From positions 1,736,001-1,800,000 of the forward strand of contig NZ_CP065938.1 of the NCBI RefSeq assembly GCF_025232395.1: a DNA stretch of 64,000 bases, written 5' to 3'. The translations under genes were made by a program, and so were the position numbers. The notes beneath the pieces are model-generated. The model was given only the letters and a program-made list of their open reading frames with translations, had not been told where the DNA came from and made no database searches. Position 1 is the stretch's first letter. Every line of letters starts with the position of its first letter. Source of the stretch: Taurinivorans muris. GTDB taxonomy: Bacteria > Desulfobacterota > Desulfovibrionia > Desulfovibrionales > Desulfovibrionaceae. Below, one piece after another: positions 8,358 to 18,165 of the stretch.

Positions 8358-10643
8358 CTATTTGTTTTGACTTTGCAATTGCTCGATAAGCTGGCTCAAT
8401 ATATGGGTCTGGTTGACCATTTCATTCACAGCCTTACGGGCTTCCTGCATGTTGTTTGTCGTTTCTTTCGCAATATTGTTGATACTGTCGACAGATTGAG
8501 TGATTTCCTCGCTGGTTGCTGACTGTTCTTCGGAAGCGGTCGCAATGGCGCGGACTTGGTCGGCAGTGGTGTCCGCAAGCTGGACGATACCGAGCAGCGC
8601 TTCGCCCGCTCCGCTTACCATTTCAGTAACTCTTTCAATCTTTTCCACGGCGTCGACCACAAGACGGGTATTGTCGGCGGTTGATTTTTGAATTGCGGAG
8701 ATCGCATTGCCCACATCGGTCGTGCTTGTCATGGTTTTTTCGGCAAGGTTTCTGACTTCGTCTGCAACAACGGCAAATCCGCGTCCCGCTTCCCCCGCCC
8801 TCGCGGCTTCGATAGCGGCGTTCAAAGCAAGGAGGTTTGTTTGGTCGGCAATATCGGAAATCACGTTCATGATTTCGTTAATCGCCTGCGCGTGTTCGGA
8901 AAGCACGCCCATTTCCGTTTGCAGTTTCAGGGATTCTTCTTTCACGTCAAGCATGGCTTTTACGCATTCCTGCATGGATTCGGAACCTGCGGAAGCTTCG
9001 GAACGCACGTTTGAAGCGCTGTCAGAAGTCGTGCCGGCGTTTCTTGCGATTTCAAGAACGGTCGCGTTCATTTCTTCAAGAGCGGTCGCTGTCGTGGCTA
9101 CGCGGTCCGCCTGGTCCTGCGCCCCGTTTTCGGAAAGTTCGATTTGAGCGGAAAGCTGTTCGGAAGCGGAGGAAGTTATGCTTGCGACCTGTTCCAGTTC
9201 AACGGCGATGTTTTGCATGTTTTGGTAGGAATCCGCAATAACTTTGTTTTGGCGTACCGTTTCCGTAATGTCCTGCCATACGCTGATAACGTCGGTAACA
9301 TCGCCGTGAGCGTCAATAAGAGGTTGGGCGATAGTCGCGACATTGATATGTTTGCCCTTATGGGTTTCATATTCAAGGTCCAGCTTGCCAGCTTCTTTCG
9401 TTGCGATGGCTTTGCAGGTCGCGGTGTTGAAGTTTTCCTGACGGTACATGAACGTTCCGGAAGTTTCGCCTATGCAGTCTTCCATTTTCTTCGTGATTTC
9501 AAGCAAGCCCATCATTTCCCTGTTGGCGTATTTGAGTTTGTTGTTGGAACCGAACACGGCGACAGGAATAGGCATGGAGGAAAGCACGTTTTGAGAGAAT
9601 TGCAGGGTTTCCTTCAGTTTTTCAACCATGTTGATAATATTGCTGTAAACGCCGATATGCGCTTTGCCGTCGTTGATGTCGTAATCGCCGTTTGTTACGC
9701 GTTCAGCCAGAACGGAAAGGTCGCTCGGGTCTGCTCCCAGTTGTTTCATCACATTTTTGCTGAGGAAAACAGCTAAGGCGACACCGAGTAATACGGAAAA
9801 TGCGGCGGCGATTAAAAGCTGTCTTTTGATTTCACCTTCAACTCTTATGAATGCCGCAAGGGCGATATCGGTAATGGCGGAACCTTCGGATAAGTTGTAA
9901 GCGCTAAGTTCCATGCCTTTCGCAAGGGACGCGTTGAGTTCCTTGTTTATTTCAAACAAAGGAGTTGCCGTTTCAATGTAGGAGTCCATGCTGCCGATAA
10001 TGGGAGCGAAGAGCGGGTTCTTTTTTAAAGGCGCCGTTTTCTCTTGCGCTTCTTTTACGCGTTGTTTTACAACAGCAAGGTTTTCATCGGAATAGGAGAT
10101 TAAAAAGTTTGCGACGGCAAGACGGATATTGGTGAAACTTTCGCCGATAAGTTTGCAGGAAAGCAAATTTTCCGCATTTCCGGTGAGTTCATAGTGTTGC
10201 TGTTCTTTTTCCGCAATATTTGCCAAATCGTCTTGGAGCTTGTAGCCGATTTTCGTAATGGCGGCATCCGTGGCATAAAATTGTTTGAAAAGGTGTAAAA
10301 TGTTGTCAATAAGAGGCACGTATTCTTTTGAAGTTTTTTGAATATTGTGGAGATGTTCCTTGGTGATTTCCTGTCTGACAATGCTGAGCAGGTCTTCGGA
10401 ATTGTCGAGCGCGGCTTGCAGGTGTGTTTTCACTTCGTTGAAAAGTTCGGCATTGTTTGCCGCGACAGCCGCTCCTGCCGCTTTATCCGCTTTTAAAATG
10501 GATGAGATAATGTTTTCTGAGTCGGCAAGAACCCGTTTTTGCCTGTCGAACGTAGCTGTCGCCTTCCATGAAAGGACCGTGATAAGCATGATAAGCAGGA
10601 TAGTCGTGCTGAATGCTAAAAGGAGTTTCGTAGTTAATTTCAT
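8358..10643 (-). CDS. methyl-accepting chemotaxis protein 2 of a tandem trio
   Basis: 761-residue chemoreceptor with the same architecture as its two neighbours: membrane helix, ~250-residue helical periplasmic sensor, membrane helix (about 280-300), HAMP, PAS, signalling coiled coil. From the PAS domain to the end it is nearly identical to receptors 1 and 3, even at DNA level. One visible PAS difference is [10 protein letters not shown] where the other two have [10 protein letters not shown]. The sensor half has drifted far, implying a different ligand. The C-terminus ends QLQSQNK without a CheR pentapeptide. No sigma-28-like promoter is evident upstream. Confidence 0.93.
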   Translation of the reverse strand: MKLTTKLLLAFSTTILLIMLITVLSWKATATFDRQKRVLADSENIISSILKADKAAGAAVAANNAELFNEVKTHLQAALDNSEDLLSIVRQEITKEHLHNIQKTSKEYVPLIDNILHLFKQFYATDAAITKIGYKLQDDLANIAEKEQQHYELTGNAENLLSCKLIGESFTNIRLAVANFLISYSDENLAVVKQRVKEAQEKTAPLKKNPLFAPIIGSMDSYIETATPLFEINKELNASLAKGMELSAYNLSEGSAITDIALAAFIRVEGEIKRQLLIAAAFSVLLGVALAVFLSKNVMKQLGADPSDLSVLAERVTNGDYDINDGKAHIGVYSNIINMVEKLKETLQFSQNVLSSMPIPVAVFGSNNKLKYANREMMGLLEITKKMEDCIGETSGTFMYRQENFNTATCKAIATKEAGKLDLEYETHKGKHINVATIAQPLIDAHGDVTDVISVWQDITETVRQNKVIADSYQNMQNIAVELEQVASITSSASEQLSAQIELSENGAQDQADRVATTATALEEMNATVLEIARNAGTTSDSASNVRSEASAGSESMQECVKAMLDVKEESLKLQTEMGVLSEHAQAINEIMNVISDIADQTNLLALNAAIEAARAGEAGRGFAVVADEVRNLAEKTMTSTTDVGNAISAIQKSTADNTRLVVDAVEKIERVTEMVSGAGEALLGIVQLADTTADQVRAIATASEEQSATSEEITQSVDSINNIAKETTNNMQEARKAVNEMVNQTHILSQLIEQLQSQNK

Positions 10644-10923
10644 TTGCTACCTCTTTTATTTGCCCCTTGAGCAAAAGAATGTATTTTATGCTCCTAAGAG
10701 CATTTTCTTTAGTATATGTGATTTTTATTTGTTTGTGTAGTTGATTTTCGCAAAATAAAATTTTCAATATGGGTGCGGAGGAAAAAAGAGAAGAGAGGAA
10801 GAAGTGTGGAGAACGTGAATTTGTCTATACGGAAAGAATGGAAATCCGGCACATGAAGTGGGATATTGTTTTATTGAACATACTGCTGATACTATGTTTT
10901 TCCTGTTGTCTGAAGTTTTTTTT

Positions 10924-10958
10924 GAAAGGCTTTCTTGTTCGGAAAGCCTTTCTTTTTT
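10924..10958 (+). terminator. plus-strand terminator between receptors 2 and 3
   Basis: GAAAGGCTTTC (10924-10934) pairs with GAAAGCCTTTC (10942-10952), followed by TTTTTT on the plus strand. Both flanking genes are on the minus strand, so what it terminates is unclear; a short transcript beginning near 10.7 kb is possible. The rest of the 443-bp gap (10644-11086) holds only a doubtful 63-codon reading frame that runs into this hairpin. Confidence 0.6.
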
Positions 10959-11086
10959 GATGTTCGCTATGTTTTTTTATCATACTTTCAGCTTCATTGA
11001 GCGGCTTAAGTACTATTGGTTTTATGGTTGTCTTATGGGGGAATAAGGGTTTTTGGCTTATGAAAACCCTTATTCCTGTTTATTTA

Positions 11087-13384
11087 TTATTCAGCTTTGT
11101 TCTGAGCCTGCAGCTGTTCGATCAGCTGGCTGAGAACATGGGTTTGGTTGACCACTTCGTCAACGGCTTTGCGGGCTTCCTGCATGTTATTCGCGTTTTC
11201 TTTAGCGATATTGTTGATACTGTCGACAGATTGAGTGATTTCCTCGCTGGTTGCTGACTGTTCTTCGGAAGCGGTCGCAATGGCGCGGACTTGGTCGGCT
11301 GTGGTGTCCGCAAGCTGGACGATGCCGAGCAGCGCTTCGCCCGCTCCGCTTACCATTTCAGTAACTCTTTCAATCTTTTCCACGGCGTCGACCACAAGAC
11401 GGGTATTGTCGGCGGTTGATTTTTGAATTGCGGAGATCGCATTGCCCACATCGGTCGTGCTTGTCATGGTTTTTTCGGCAAGGTTTCTGACTTCGTCTGC
11501 AACAACGGCAAATCCGCGTCCCGCTTCCCCTGCCCTCGCGGCTTCGATAGCGGCGTTCAAAGCAAGGAGGTTTGTTTGGTCGGCAATATCGGAAATCACG
11601 TTCATGATTTCGTTAATCGCCTGCGCGTGTTCGGAAAGCACGCCCATTTCCGTTTGCAGCTTCAGGGATTCCTCTTTTACTTCATGCATTGCTTTTACGC
11701 ATTCCTGCATGGATTCGGAGCCTGCGGAAGCTTCGGAACGCACGTTTGAAGCGCTGTCGGAAGTCGTGCCGGCGTTTCTTGCGATTTCAAGAACGGTCGC
11801 GTTCATTTCTTCAAGAGCGGTCGCTGTCGTGGCTACGCGGTCCGCCTGGTCCTGCGCCCCGTTTTCGGAAAGTTCGATTTGGGCGGAAAGCTGTTCGGAA
11901 GCGGAAGAAGCGATGGTTGCGACCTGTTCCAGTTCAACGGCGATATTTTGCATGTTTTGGTGGGAATCCGCAATAATTTTGTTTTGACGCACGGTTTCCG
12001 TAATGTCCTGCCATATGCTGATAACGTCGGTAACATCGCCGTGAGCGTCAATAAGAGGCTGGGCAATGGTTGCAACGTTGATATGGTTGCCCTTATGGGT
12101 TTCGTATTCAAGGGTCAATCTGCCGGTTTGTTTGCTTGCGATGGCTTTGCAGGTCGCGGTGTTGAAGTTTTCCTGACGGTACATGAACGTTCCGGAAGTT
12201 TCGCCTATGCAGTCTTCCATTTTCTTCGTGATTTCAAGCAAGCCCATCATTTCCCTGTTGGCGTATTTGAGTTTGTTGTTGGAACCGAACACGGCGACAG
12301 GAATAGGCATGGAGGAAAGCACGTTTTGAGAGAACTGCAATGTTTCCTTCAGTTTTTCAACCATCATGATGATGTTGCGGTGTACGCCGATATGTTCTTT
12401 TCCGTCGTTGATGTCATAATCGCCTTTGGTTACGCGTTCAGCCAGAACGGAAAGTTCTCCCGGATCCGTGCCGAGCTGTTTCATGATGTTTCTGCTGATG
12501 AGAATTGTTAAGAGTATGCCGAGCAATATGGCGACAATGCTTGCGATAACAAGCTGCGTTCTCACCGTTGCGCTGACATCGTTGAATAATTTTGTGGAAA
12601 GGTTGGCGACAGCGGTGGATTCCTGCAGCGCGTACTGCACGCCTTTATTGGATTGTTCCCTCAAATCTTGGATTTTCGCGCCGGTTTCAAGAAGAGGTTT
12701 CACTTGGTCGAGATATGTTTTGATATCCGAAATGGTTTCCGCAAAAATAGGATTGTTTTTAACGTTGTCCTGGTTGAAAAGCTTGTTGGCGTTATCGATT
12801 AAGGTATTTGCGTTTTTATAGGTCTCATCGTCTTCAACGAATAAAAATGCCATGAGGGAATAGCGGATGTTTGCGGCGATAAGAGCGATGTCGCTTGCGA
12901 TCTTATATTCTTCCGCATCGCCTGTCAGTTCGTATTTTCTTTGCGTTTCAACGGCGATTTCATCCAATGTGTTTTGCACTTTGTTGCCTAATTTTCTCAC
13001 TTCTTCATACGTTGCATTAAAATCTTTGAAGAGGGTTTCGATTTGATTGAGTATCGGTGCGTAATTGCCGATATTGTCGAAAATATTGTTAAGGTGGTCT
13101 TTGTTTTCCTGGCTTGTGACAATACCTAACAATTTACCGGCACTTTGTTTTCCGTCTTCAAGAACTTTATACGCTTCCGCAATGGGTTCCGGGTCGTAAT
13201 CGATAATGGCTTTCGCAACATGACTTTCTGTTTTCATAACATCGGTAATGATGGTTTCGGCAAGAAGAAGAACTTCTTTCTGTCTGTCATACTTTGCGGT
13301 AGCGTACCAAGAGAGGCAGGAAATTGCTGCGATTAAGACAATGGTCGCGCCAAATGCCAAAAGCAGTTTTGTTGAAAGTTTCAT
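11087..13384 (-). CDS. methyl-accepting chemotaxis protein 3 of a tandem trio
   Basis: 765-residue chemoreceptor, first of the trio in transcription direction. Membrane helix at 8-28, helical sensor of about 250 residues, second helix near 285-305, HAMP ([18 protein letters not shown]), PAS and signalling domain almost identical to the other two receptors. Its C-terminus carries three extra residues (AE end). A hairpin at about 11040-11077 (AATAAGGGTTTT / AAAACCCTTATT) follows the stop but lacks a good T run. A sigma-28-type promoter candidate lies upstream. Sensor residues differ from both neighbours, so the trio likely samples three ligands with one common output. Confidence 0.93.
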   Translation of the reverse strand: MKLSTKLLLAFGATIVLIAAISCLSWYATAKYDRQKEVLLLAETIITDVMKTESHVAKAIIDYDPEPIAEAYKVLEDGKQSAGKLLGIVTSQENKDHLNNIFDNIGNYAPILNQIETLFKDFNATYEEVRKLGNKVQNTLDEIAVETQRKYELTGDAEEYKIASDIALIAANIRYSLMAFLFVEDDETYKNANTLIDNANKLFNQDNVKNNPIFAETISDIKTYLDQVKPLLETGAKIQDLREQSNKGVQYALQESTAVANLSTKLFNDVSATVRTQLVIASIVAILLGILLTILISRNIMKQLGTDPGELSVLAERVTKGDYDINDGKEHIGVHRNIIMMVEKLKETLQFSQNVLSSMPIPVAVFGSNNKLKYANREMMGLLEITKKMEDCIGETSGTFMYRQENFNTATCKAIASKQTGRLTLEYETHKGNHINVATIAQPLIDAHGDVTDVISIWQDITETVRQNKIIADSHQNMQNIAVELEQVATIASSASEQLSAQIELSENGAQDQADRVATTATALEEMNATVLEIARNAGTTSDSASNVRSEASAGSESMQECVKAMHEVKEESLKLQTEMGVLSEHAQAINEIMNVISDIADQTNLLALNAAIEAARAGEAGRGFAVVADEVRNLAEKTMTSTTDVGNAISAIQKSTADNTRLVVDAVEKIERVTEMVSGAGEALLGIVQLADTTADQVRAIATASEEQSATSEEITQSVDSINNIAKENANNMQEARKAVDEVVNQTHVLSQLIEQLQAQNKAE

Positions 13385-13439
13385 AGCTACATCCTTTTGT
13401 TTTTTTTGCTCGTGGGAGCAGGGTTTATGTATAGACTTA

Positions 13440-13466
13440 ATTTCGGCAGCAAAATTAAATAGTTTA
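13440..13466 (-). promoter_or_regulatory. candidate sigma-28 (FliA) promoter for chemoreceptor 3
   Basis: Minus strand TAAACTAT, 11-bp spacer, GCCGAAAT, against consensus TAAAGTTT-N11-GCCGATAA. Both core elements and the spacing fit, and the site is 56-82 bases upstream of the start codon. The remainder of 13467-13658 shows no further clear signal. Confidence 0.5.
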
Positions 13467-13658
13467 GTAAAATCAGTAAAAAAAATTTAACTTTTTTTAA
13501 TAAAAATATCTTGTGGTTAAACTTTTTTTAAGGTAGTGTCACCGAGTGATAGTGGCAATAGCGCGCCCTTTTGGTTTTTATTAGCATTTAATATGGAAAT
13601 GAACAAACGTTCTTTTTGGAAAAATATTGCGTTTTCGGGATATTGAGGTGAAGCCGGT

Positions 13659-14222
13659 ATGCTTTTTTACGAGAGAGTGAAACAAAATAAAGCTGTTCTC
13701 CTGCAAAAATGGGTTGACAAATATTATGCCGCCTATCCTTTGGGCAGCACGGGCTTTGTGCGCACCAGCACGGACAGGTTTAAAAATCCCATCGGAATTA
13801 TCACGCAAACCAGTCTGAATACGTTATATGATGCGGCGATCGGTGAGGATATCGAACTTGCCGGCGTGCATAATGCTCTCAATGAACTCATTAAACTTCG
13901 TGCCATTCAGGAAATGCCCGCGTCAAGGGCCGTGGGTCCTATGGCGCAGCTTAAAACCCTGTTTAAAGAAGAAGTATTTGACGTACTCGTCAAAGAAAAT
14001 AAAGACTCGAAAGTTTTACAGGAAATTTTTGAGGAATTTTTCATGGTGGCGGCCCGTATTGACGGTCTTTTGCTGGTGTCTTTGGATTTATATGCCGAGG
14101 ATAGGGAAAGGGTGTACAATTTGCGGGTTGAGGAAATACATCGCAGTCAATCTCAGGTTGTTCGCTGGGCCAAACTGCGGGAGGAAAAAATGTCAACTAA
14201 CCACAACAACTCTGAGGAGTAA
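13659..14222 (+). CDS. RsbRD N-terminal-domain protein upstream of dsrMKJOP
   Basis: 187-residue soluble, mostly helical protein resembling the RsbRD-type N-terminal (globin-like sensor) domain seen in stressosome RsbR proteins, without the STAS domain that RsbR proteins carry. Genes of this kind sit directly before dsrMKJOP in many sulfate reducers. The stop codon overlaps the ribosome site of dsrM (5 bases to its ATG), so the gene is almost certainly co-transcribed and translationally coupled. A role in sensing or in maturation of the Dsr membrane complex is inference; no catalytic motif is visible. GAGGTGAAG precedes the ATG. Confidence 0.8.
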   Translation: MLFYERVKQNKAVLLQKWVDKYYAAYPLGSTGFVRTSTDRFKNPIGIITQTSLNTLYDAAIGEDIELAGVHNALNELIKLRAIQEMPASRAVGPMAQLKTLFKEEVFDVLVKENKDSKVLQEIFEEFFMVAARIDGLLLVSLDLYAEDRERVYNLRVEEIHRSQSQVVRWAKLREEKMSTNHNNSEE

Positions 14223-14226
14223 TGGA

Positions 14227-15285
14227 ATGGCTATTGCATTAGCAGCAATTTTAATCATTCTTGCCATTGCTTGGGGTGGAGCTTTGATAGGATTGAAATA
14301 TGTGCTTGGTGTTGTTTTGCCGATGCTCGCACTTATTGTTTTTATCATTGGCTTTATCATGCGATTGGTGTATTGGGCTAAATCACCCGTGCCTTTTGCG
14401 ATTCCAACTACCGGCGGACAAGAAAAATCTCTTGACTGGATTAAGCCTGCCCGTCTTGATACCCCGACGTCAACAATGGGGCTTATCGGACGCATGGCTT
14501 TGGAAATCTTTGCCTTTAGATCCCTTTTCAGGAATACAAGGGCTGTTCGTACCGATGATAACGGCACACCGCGTATCACGTATTATTCTTCCAAATGGTT
14601 ATGGCTTTTTGCTTTGCTTTTCCATTACAGTATGCTTGTCATTATCATTCGTCATGCGCGCTTTATCCTTGAGCCGGTTCCGTTCTGCATTAATGCCGTG
14701 GAATTTCTGGACGGGCTTTTCCAGGTCGGAACGCCTCGCTTTTTCATTTCAAACGCATTGATTCTTGCAGGTTTGGGATTTTTGTTGCTTCGTCGTTTGT
14801 GCAATGAAAGACTTCGTTATCTTTCTCTGCCCGCTGACTATTTTGCGCTTTTCCTTCTGCTTGCGGTTGTTTGTTCCGGTATCTGCATGCGTTATATCGA
14901 CAAGGTCGATATCGCGATGGTGAAAGTCGTGCTTATGGGACTTGCCACATTCAATTTCCCAAGCATGGAACAACTGGCGCAAATCGGACCGATCTTTTTT
15001 ATCCACGTTACTTTTGTAAGCGTGCTTTTGATTTACTTCCCATTCTCAAAACTTATGCATATGGGCGGTATTTTCTTCTCCCCGACACGTAATCTCAAAT
15101 GTAATACTCGTGAAGTGCGCCACATAAACCCATGGAATCCTCCTAAGAAATTCCATACTTATGCGGCTTATGAAGATGATTTCCGTGAACTTATGGTTGA
15201 AGCTGGACTTCCGGTTGATAAGCCTCTTGAAGAAAAAGCAGACGAACCCGAAGTTGACGGGCAAAACGAAAAAGCACCAGCTTAA
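14227..15285 (+). CDS. dsrM: DsrM, cytochrome b subunit of the DsrMKJOP complex
   Basis: Inner-membrane diheme cytochrome b-like subunit of the sulfite-reduction-associated complex, related to nitrate reductase gamma (NarI). It passes electrons between menaquinone and DsrK. 352 residues with two N-terminal membrane helices and a cluster of further hydrophobic segments, then a hydrophilic acidic C-terminus. The start is placed at 14227 (MAIALAAI) because a GAGGAG site lies at proper distance; the frame is open further upstream but overlaps the RsbRD-like gene. dsrK follows after 11 bases. Identity rests on gene order plus membrane pattern. Confidence 0.93.
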   Translation: MAIALAAILIILAIAWGGALIGLKYVLGVVLPMLALIVFIIGFIMRLVYWAKSPVPFAIPTTGGQEKSLDWIKPARLDTPTSTMGLIGRMALEIFAFRSLFRNTRAVRTDDNGTPRITYYSSKWLWLFALLFHYSMLVIIIRHARFILEPVPFCINAVEFLDGLFQVGTPRFFISNALILAGLGFLLLRRLCNERLRYLSLPADYFALFLLLAVVCSGICMRYIDKVDIAMVKVVLMGLATFNFPSMEQLAQIGPIFFIHVTFVSVLLIYFPFSKLMHMGGIFFSPTRNLKCNTREVRHINPWNPPKKFHTYAAYEDDFRELMVEAGLPVDKPLEEKADEPEVDGQNEKAPA

Positions 15286-15296
15286 GGAGATAGAAT

Positions 15297-16973
15297 ATGG
15301 CAAAAATGCCTACCTCTGATCAGCTTTTGGCTCAAACGCCTACTAGCTTTCCCGACAAAGGCTGGATGGACATTAAAGCTGAATTTATCCCCGGTCGTTA
15401 TCCTTACCCGGCTAAAGCTGAAACAATGGAAAAAATGGGCTTTGTCAATGCCCATACTTGGGCTCCTGAGGATGAGGACTGGAATCTTCCTGAAAATTGG
15501 GAAGAAATTTTGTATGATGGTTTGAAAGAGCGCCTTGAAAAACACCGTTCTTTAAAAGTATTTATGGATACCTGCGTTCGCTGCGGTGCTTGTGCGGATA
15601 AATGTCACTTCTTCCTCGGCACGAACGACCCTAAGAATATGCCGGTGCTCCGTGCGGAGCTTTTGCGTTCCATTTACCGCAAGGATTTCACGTTAGCGGG
15701 TAAAATCCTCGGCAAATATGCCGGTGCGCGTTCCGTGAACAAAGACGTTGTGAAAGAGCTTTTCTCTTATGCTTACCAATGTACGGAATGCCGCCGTTGT
15801 TCATTGTTCTGCCCTTACGGTATCGACACGGCTGAAATCACGGCTATCGTCCGCGAACTTTTATACGATCTCGGACTCGGTATCAACTGGGTTATGGAGC
15901 CTGTCGCAAACTGTAACCGTACCGGCAACCACTTGGGCATTCAACCCCATGCGTTTAAAGAAATCGTGGAATTTTTGTGCGATGATATCGAAACCGTCAC
16001 CGGTATCCGTATCAATCCTCCTTTCAACGAAAAAGGCCATGAAGTTCTTTTCATCACCCCTTCCGGTGACGTATTCGCCGACCCCGGTATTTATACGTTC
16101 ATGGGATACCTCATGCTCTTCCATGAAATTGGGCTTGACTACACCTTGTCAACGTACGCTTCCGAGGGCGGTAACTTCGGTTCTTTCGTGTCTTTCGACA
16201 TGGCGAAGAAACTCAACGCAAAAATGTATCATGAAGCGGAACGCCTCGGCGCAAAATGGATCTTAGGCGGAGAATGCGGTCATATGTGGCGTGTTATCAA
16301 CCAATATATGGCTACCTATAACGGTCCTACCCCTCCGAATATGGAAACGCCGGTTTCTCCCATCACCGGAACTGTTTTTGAAAATGCGAAAGCAACAAAA
16401 ATGGTGCATATCGTCGAGTTCACTGCCGACCTTATCAAACACAACAAATTGAATTTGCGTCCTGAACGGAACGATCATCTCATCACGACATGGCACGACT
16501 CCTGTAACCCTTCCCGCGCCATGGGCTGCTTTGAAGAACCCCGCTCCATTCTTAAGGCGGTATGCAATAACTTCTTCGAAATGCCCGAACATACCATCCG
16601 TGAAGAAACATTCTGCTGCGGTTCAGGTTCCGGTCTGAACTCCGAAGAAGTCATGGATTTGCGTATGCGCGGCGGACTTCCGAGAGCAAATGCCGTGCGC
16701 TGGGTTGCCGATCATCATGATGTGAACCGTGTCGCCTGCATGTGCGCGCTTGACCGTGCTATTTTGCCTCCTCTCATGAATTATTGGGTTCCAGGGGTTG
16801 ATGTCAGCGGACTTCATGAATTGGTAGCGAACGCTCTTGTCATGAAAGACGAAACACAGCCGCGTACCATGGACCTTCGCCAGGAAGATTTGGAATTTCC
16901 CGATCCGGAACCGGAAGAGGAAATCGATGAAAGCCAAGCAGGCGAAGAACAAGAAAATGGAGGAGATGAATAA
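15297..16973 (+). CDS. dsrK: DsrK, HdrD-like iron-sulfur subunit
   Basis: Cytoplasmic catalytic-type subunit of DsrMKJOP, thought to reduce the DsrC trisulfide. 558 residues. Two [4Fe-4S] motifs are visible, CVRCGACADKCHF (near 93) and CTECRRCSLFCPYG (near 162). Two CCG-type segments follow, GGECGHMW (near 324) and FCCGSGSG (near 440), the heterodisulfide-reductase D signature for the noncubane cluster. The C-terminus is rich in Glu/Asp. Its stop overlaps the dsrJ start by one base (TAATG), so expression is coupled. Confidence 0.96.
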   Translation: MAKMPTSDQLLAQTPTSFPDKGWMDIKAEFIPGRYPYPAKAETMEKMGFVNAHTWAPEDEDWNLPENWEEILYDGLKERLEKHRSLKVFMDTCVRCGACADKCHFFLGTNDPKNMPVLRAELLRSIYRKDFTLAGKILGKYAGARSVNKDVVKELFSYAYQCTECRRCSLFCPYGIDTAEITAIVRELLYDLGLGINWVMEPVANCNRTGNHLGIQPHAFKEIVEFLCDDIETVTGIRINPPFNEKGHEVLFITPSGDVFADPGIYTFMGYLMLFHEIGLDYTLSTYASEGGNFGSFVSFDMAKKLNAKMYHEAERLGAKWILGGECGHMWRVINQYMATYNGPTPPNMETPVSPITGTVFENAKATKMVHIVEFTADLIKHNKLNLRPERNDHLITTWHDSCNPSRAMGCFEEPRSILKAVCNNFFEMPEHTIREETFCCGSGSGLNSEEVMDLRMRGGLPRANAVRWVADHHDVNRVACMCALDRAILPPLMNYWVPGVDVSGLHELVANALVMKDETQPRTMDLRQEDLEFPDPEPEEEIDESQAGEEQENGGDE

Positions 16974-17365
16974 TGTATAATTCAAAATATGTTATTGCGG
17001 GCATTATCCTCTTTGTTGCGATTTTTACCAGTCCGTTCTGGCTCAATATCTTCTCTGCGAAATATGATTACCCCGAGCTTGCGAAACCTGTCGGAAAAAA
17101 CGGGGAAACTCTTGAATGTGTCGAACCGAAAGAATGGATGCGCGCCAACCATATGTCACTTCTCATCGAATGGCGTGATAAAGCCCTTCGTGAAGAAAAA
17201 CGTGTCTATGTTTCCAGCACAGGTAAAGAATGGGAAACAAGCTTGCAGAAAACTTGTTTGGCTTGCCATACTGATTACGATAATTTTTGCAAAAAGTGTC
17301 ACGACCAAAACGCTGTTGAGCCTTATTGTTGGGATTGTCACATTCAGCCTCAGGGGAATAAATAA
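16973..17365 (+). CDS. dsrJ: DsrJ, triheme cytochrome c
   Basis: Periplasmic triheme cytochrome c of DsrMKJOP, anchored by an N-terminal hydrophobic segment (residues 6-25) that looks uncleaved. Three CxxCH heme sites are seen: CLACH, CKKCH and CWDCH, all in the last 40 residues. A conserved-looking cysteine at residue 49 (TLECVEP) may be the unusual His/Cys heme ligand known for DsrJ. 130 residues is normal for the family. Start and stop overlap the neighbouring dsr genes by one base each. Confidence 0.95.
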   Translation: MYNSKYVIAGIILFVAIFTSPFWLNIFSAKYDYPELAKPVGKNGETLECVEPKEWMRANHMSLLIEWRDKALREEKRVYVSSTGKEWETSLQKTCLACHTDYDNFCKKCHDQNAVEPYCWDCHIQPQGNK

Positions 17366-18156
17366 TGAATGCTAATAGACGTTACTTTTTGAAAGTTGCG
17401 GGTCTTTCCACTTTTGCCCTTGCGGCGGGTGTCGGCGCAAGCGCAGCAAAAGCCGTGACTGCAGCTAAAGAAGCAGGTGACGGTTCTTACAAAGTATCTG
17501 AACAAGCTGTGCACGGCAAACGTTTTGCCATGGTCATTGATACTCGTAAGTTTGAAACCGAAGAAGACATGCTGCCGATTATCGAGGCATGCCATAAGTT
17601 CCATAATGTTCCGAAAATTGACGGAGCAAAGGAAATCAAGTGGATTTGGCACGACTCTTTCCACCATGCTTTTGTTGACGATACTTCACCTCTTATTCCT
17701 GACGAAGTGAAAAGCCGTCCTTATTTCATGCTTTGCAACCACTGCACAAACCCAAGCTGCGTGCGTGTCTGCCCTACGAAAGCGACTTATCTTACCTCTC
17801 AAAACCTTGTCGCTATCGATTATCACCGCTGCGTAGGCTGCCGTTTCTGCATGGCTGCCTGTCCTTATGGTTCACGTTCATTCAACTTTACTGACCCCCG
17901 TCAGTACATCAAGCCGGAAGATTTGAATTACGAATATCCTTCCCGGATGCGCGGTGTCGTTGAAAAATGCACGTTTTGTGCGGAACGTCTGGAACTTGGA
18001 AAGCTCCCTCTTTGTGTAGAAGCCTCCAATGGCGCCATTTTGTTTGGTGATTTGAACGATCCTGAGTCTGATGTCCGTCAAGCATTGGCTGAAAACTTTA
18101 CTATACGCCGCAAACCAGCTCTCGGTACCGATCCCGGCGTGTATTATATTATTTAG
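17365..18156 (+). CDS. dsrO: DsrO, Tat-exported ferredoxin-like subunit
   Basis: Periplasmic iron-sulfur subunit linking DsrJ and DsrP. Begins with a twin-arginine signal (NRRYFLK followed by a hydrophobic stretch and an Ala-rich cleavage region near residue 30). Ferredoxin-type cysteine clusters are visible: CNHCTNPSCVRVCP, CVGCRFCMAACPYG and CTFCAER, with an additional upstream/downstream Cys set typical of the NrfC/DmsB-like family. 263 residues. dsrP begins nine bases after its stop with an AGGAGG site. Confidence 0.95.
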   Translation: MNANRRYFLKVAGLSTFALAAGVGASAAKAVTAAKEAGDGSYKVSEQAVHGKRFAMVIDTRKFETEEDMLPIIEACHKFHNVPKIDGAKEIKWIWHDSFHHAFVDDTSPLIPDEVKSRPYFMLCNHCTNPSCVRVCPTKATYLTSQNLVAIDYHRCVGCRFCMAACPYGSRSFNFTDPRQYIKPEDLNYEYPSRMRGVVEKCTFCAERLELGKLPLCVEASNGAILFGDLNDPESDVRQALAENFTIRRKPALGTDPGVYYII

Positions 18157-18165
18157 GAGGCATAT

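Noticed and set aside
10769-10960. 63-codon plus-strand frame between receptors 2 and 3 with a hydrophobic C-terminus
   Set aside because: Runs into a terminator hairpin, so its last residues are encoded by the stem; no ribosome site at the first ATG.
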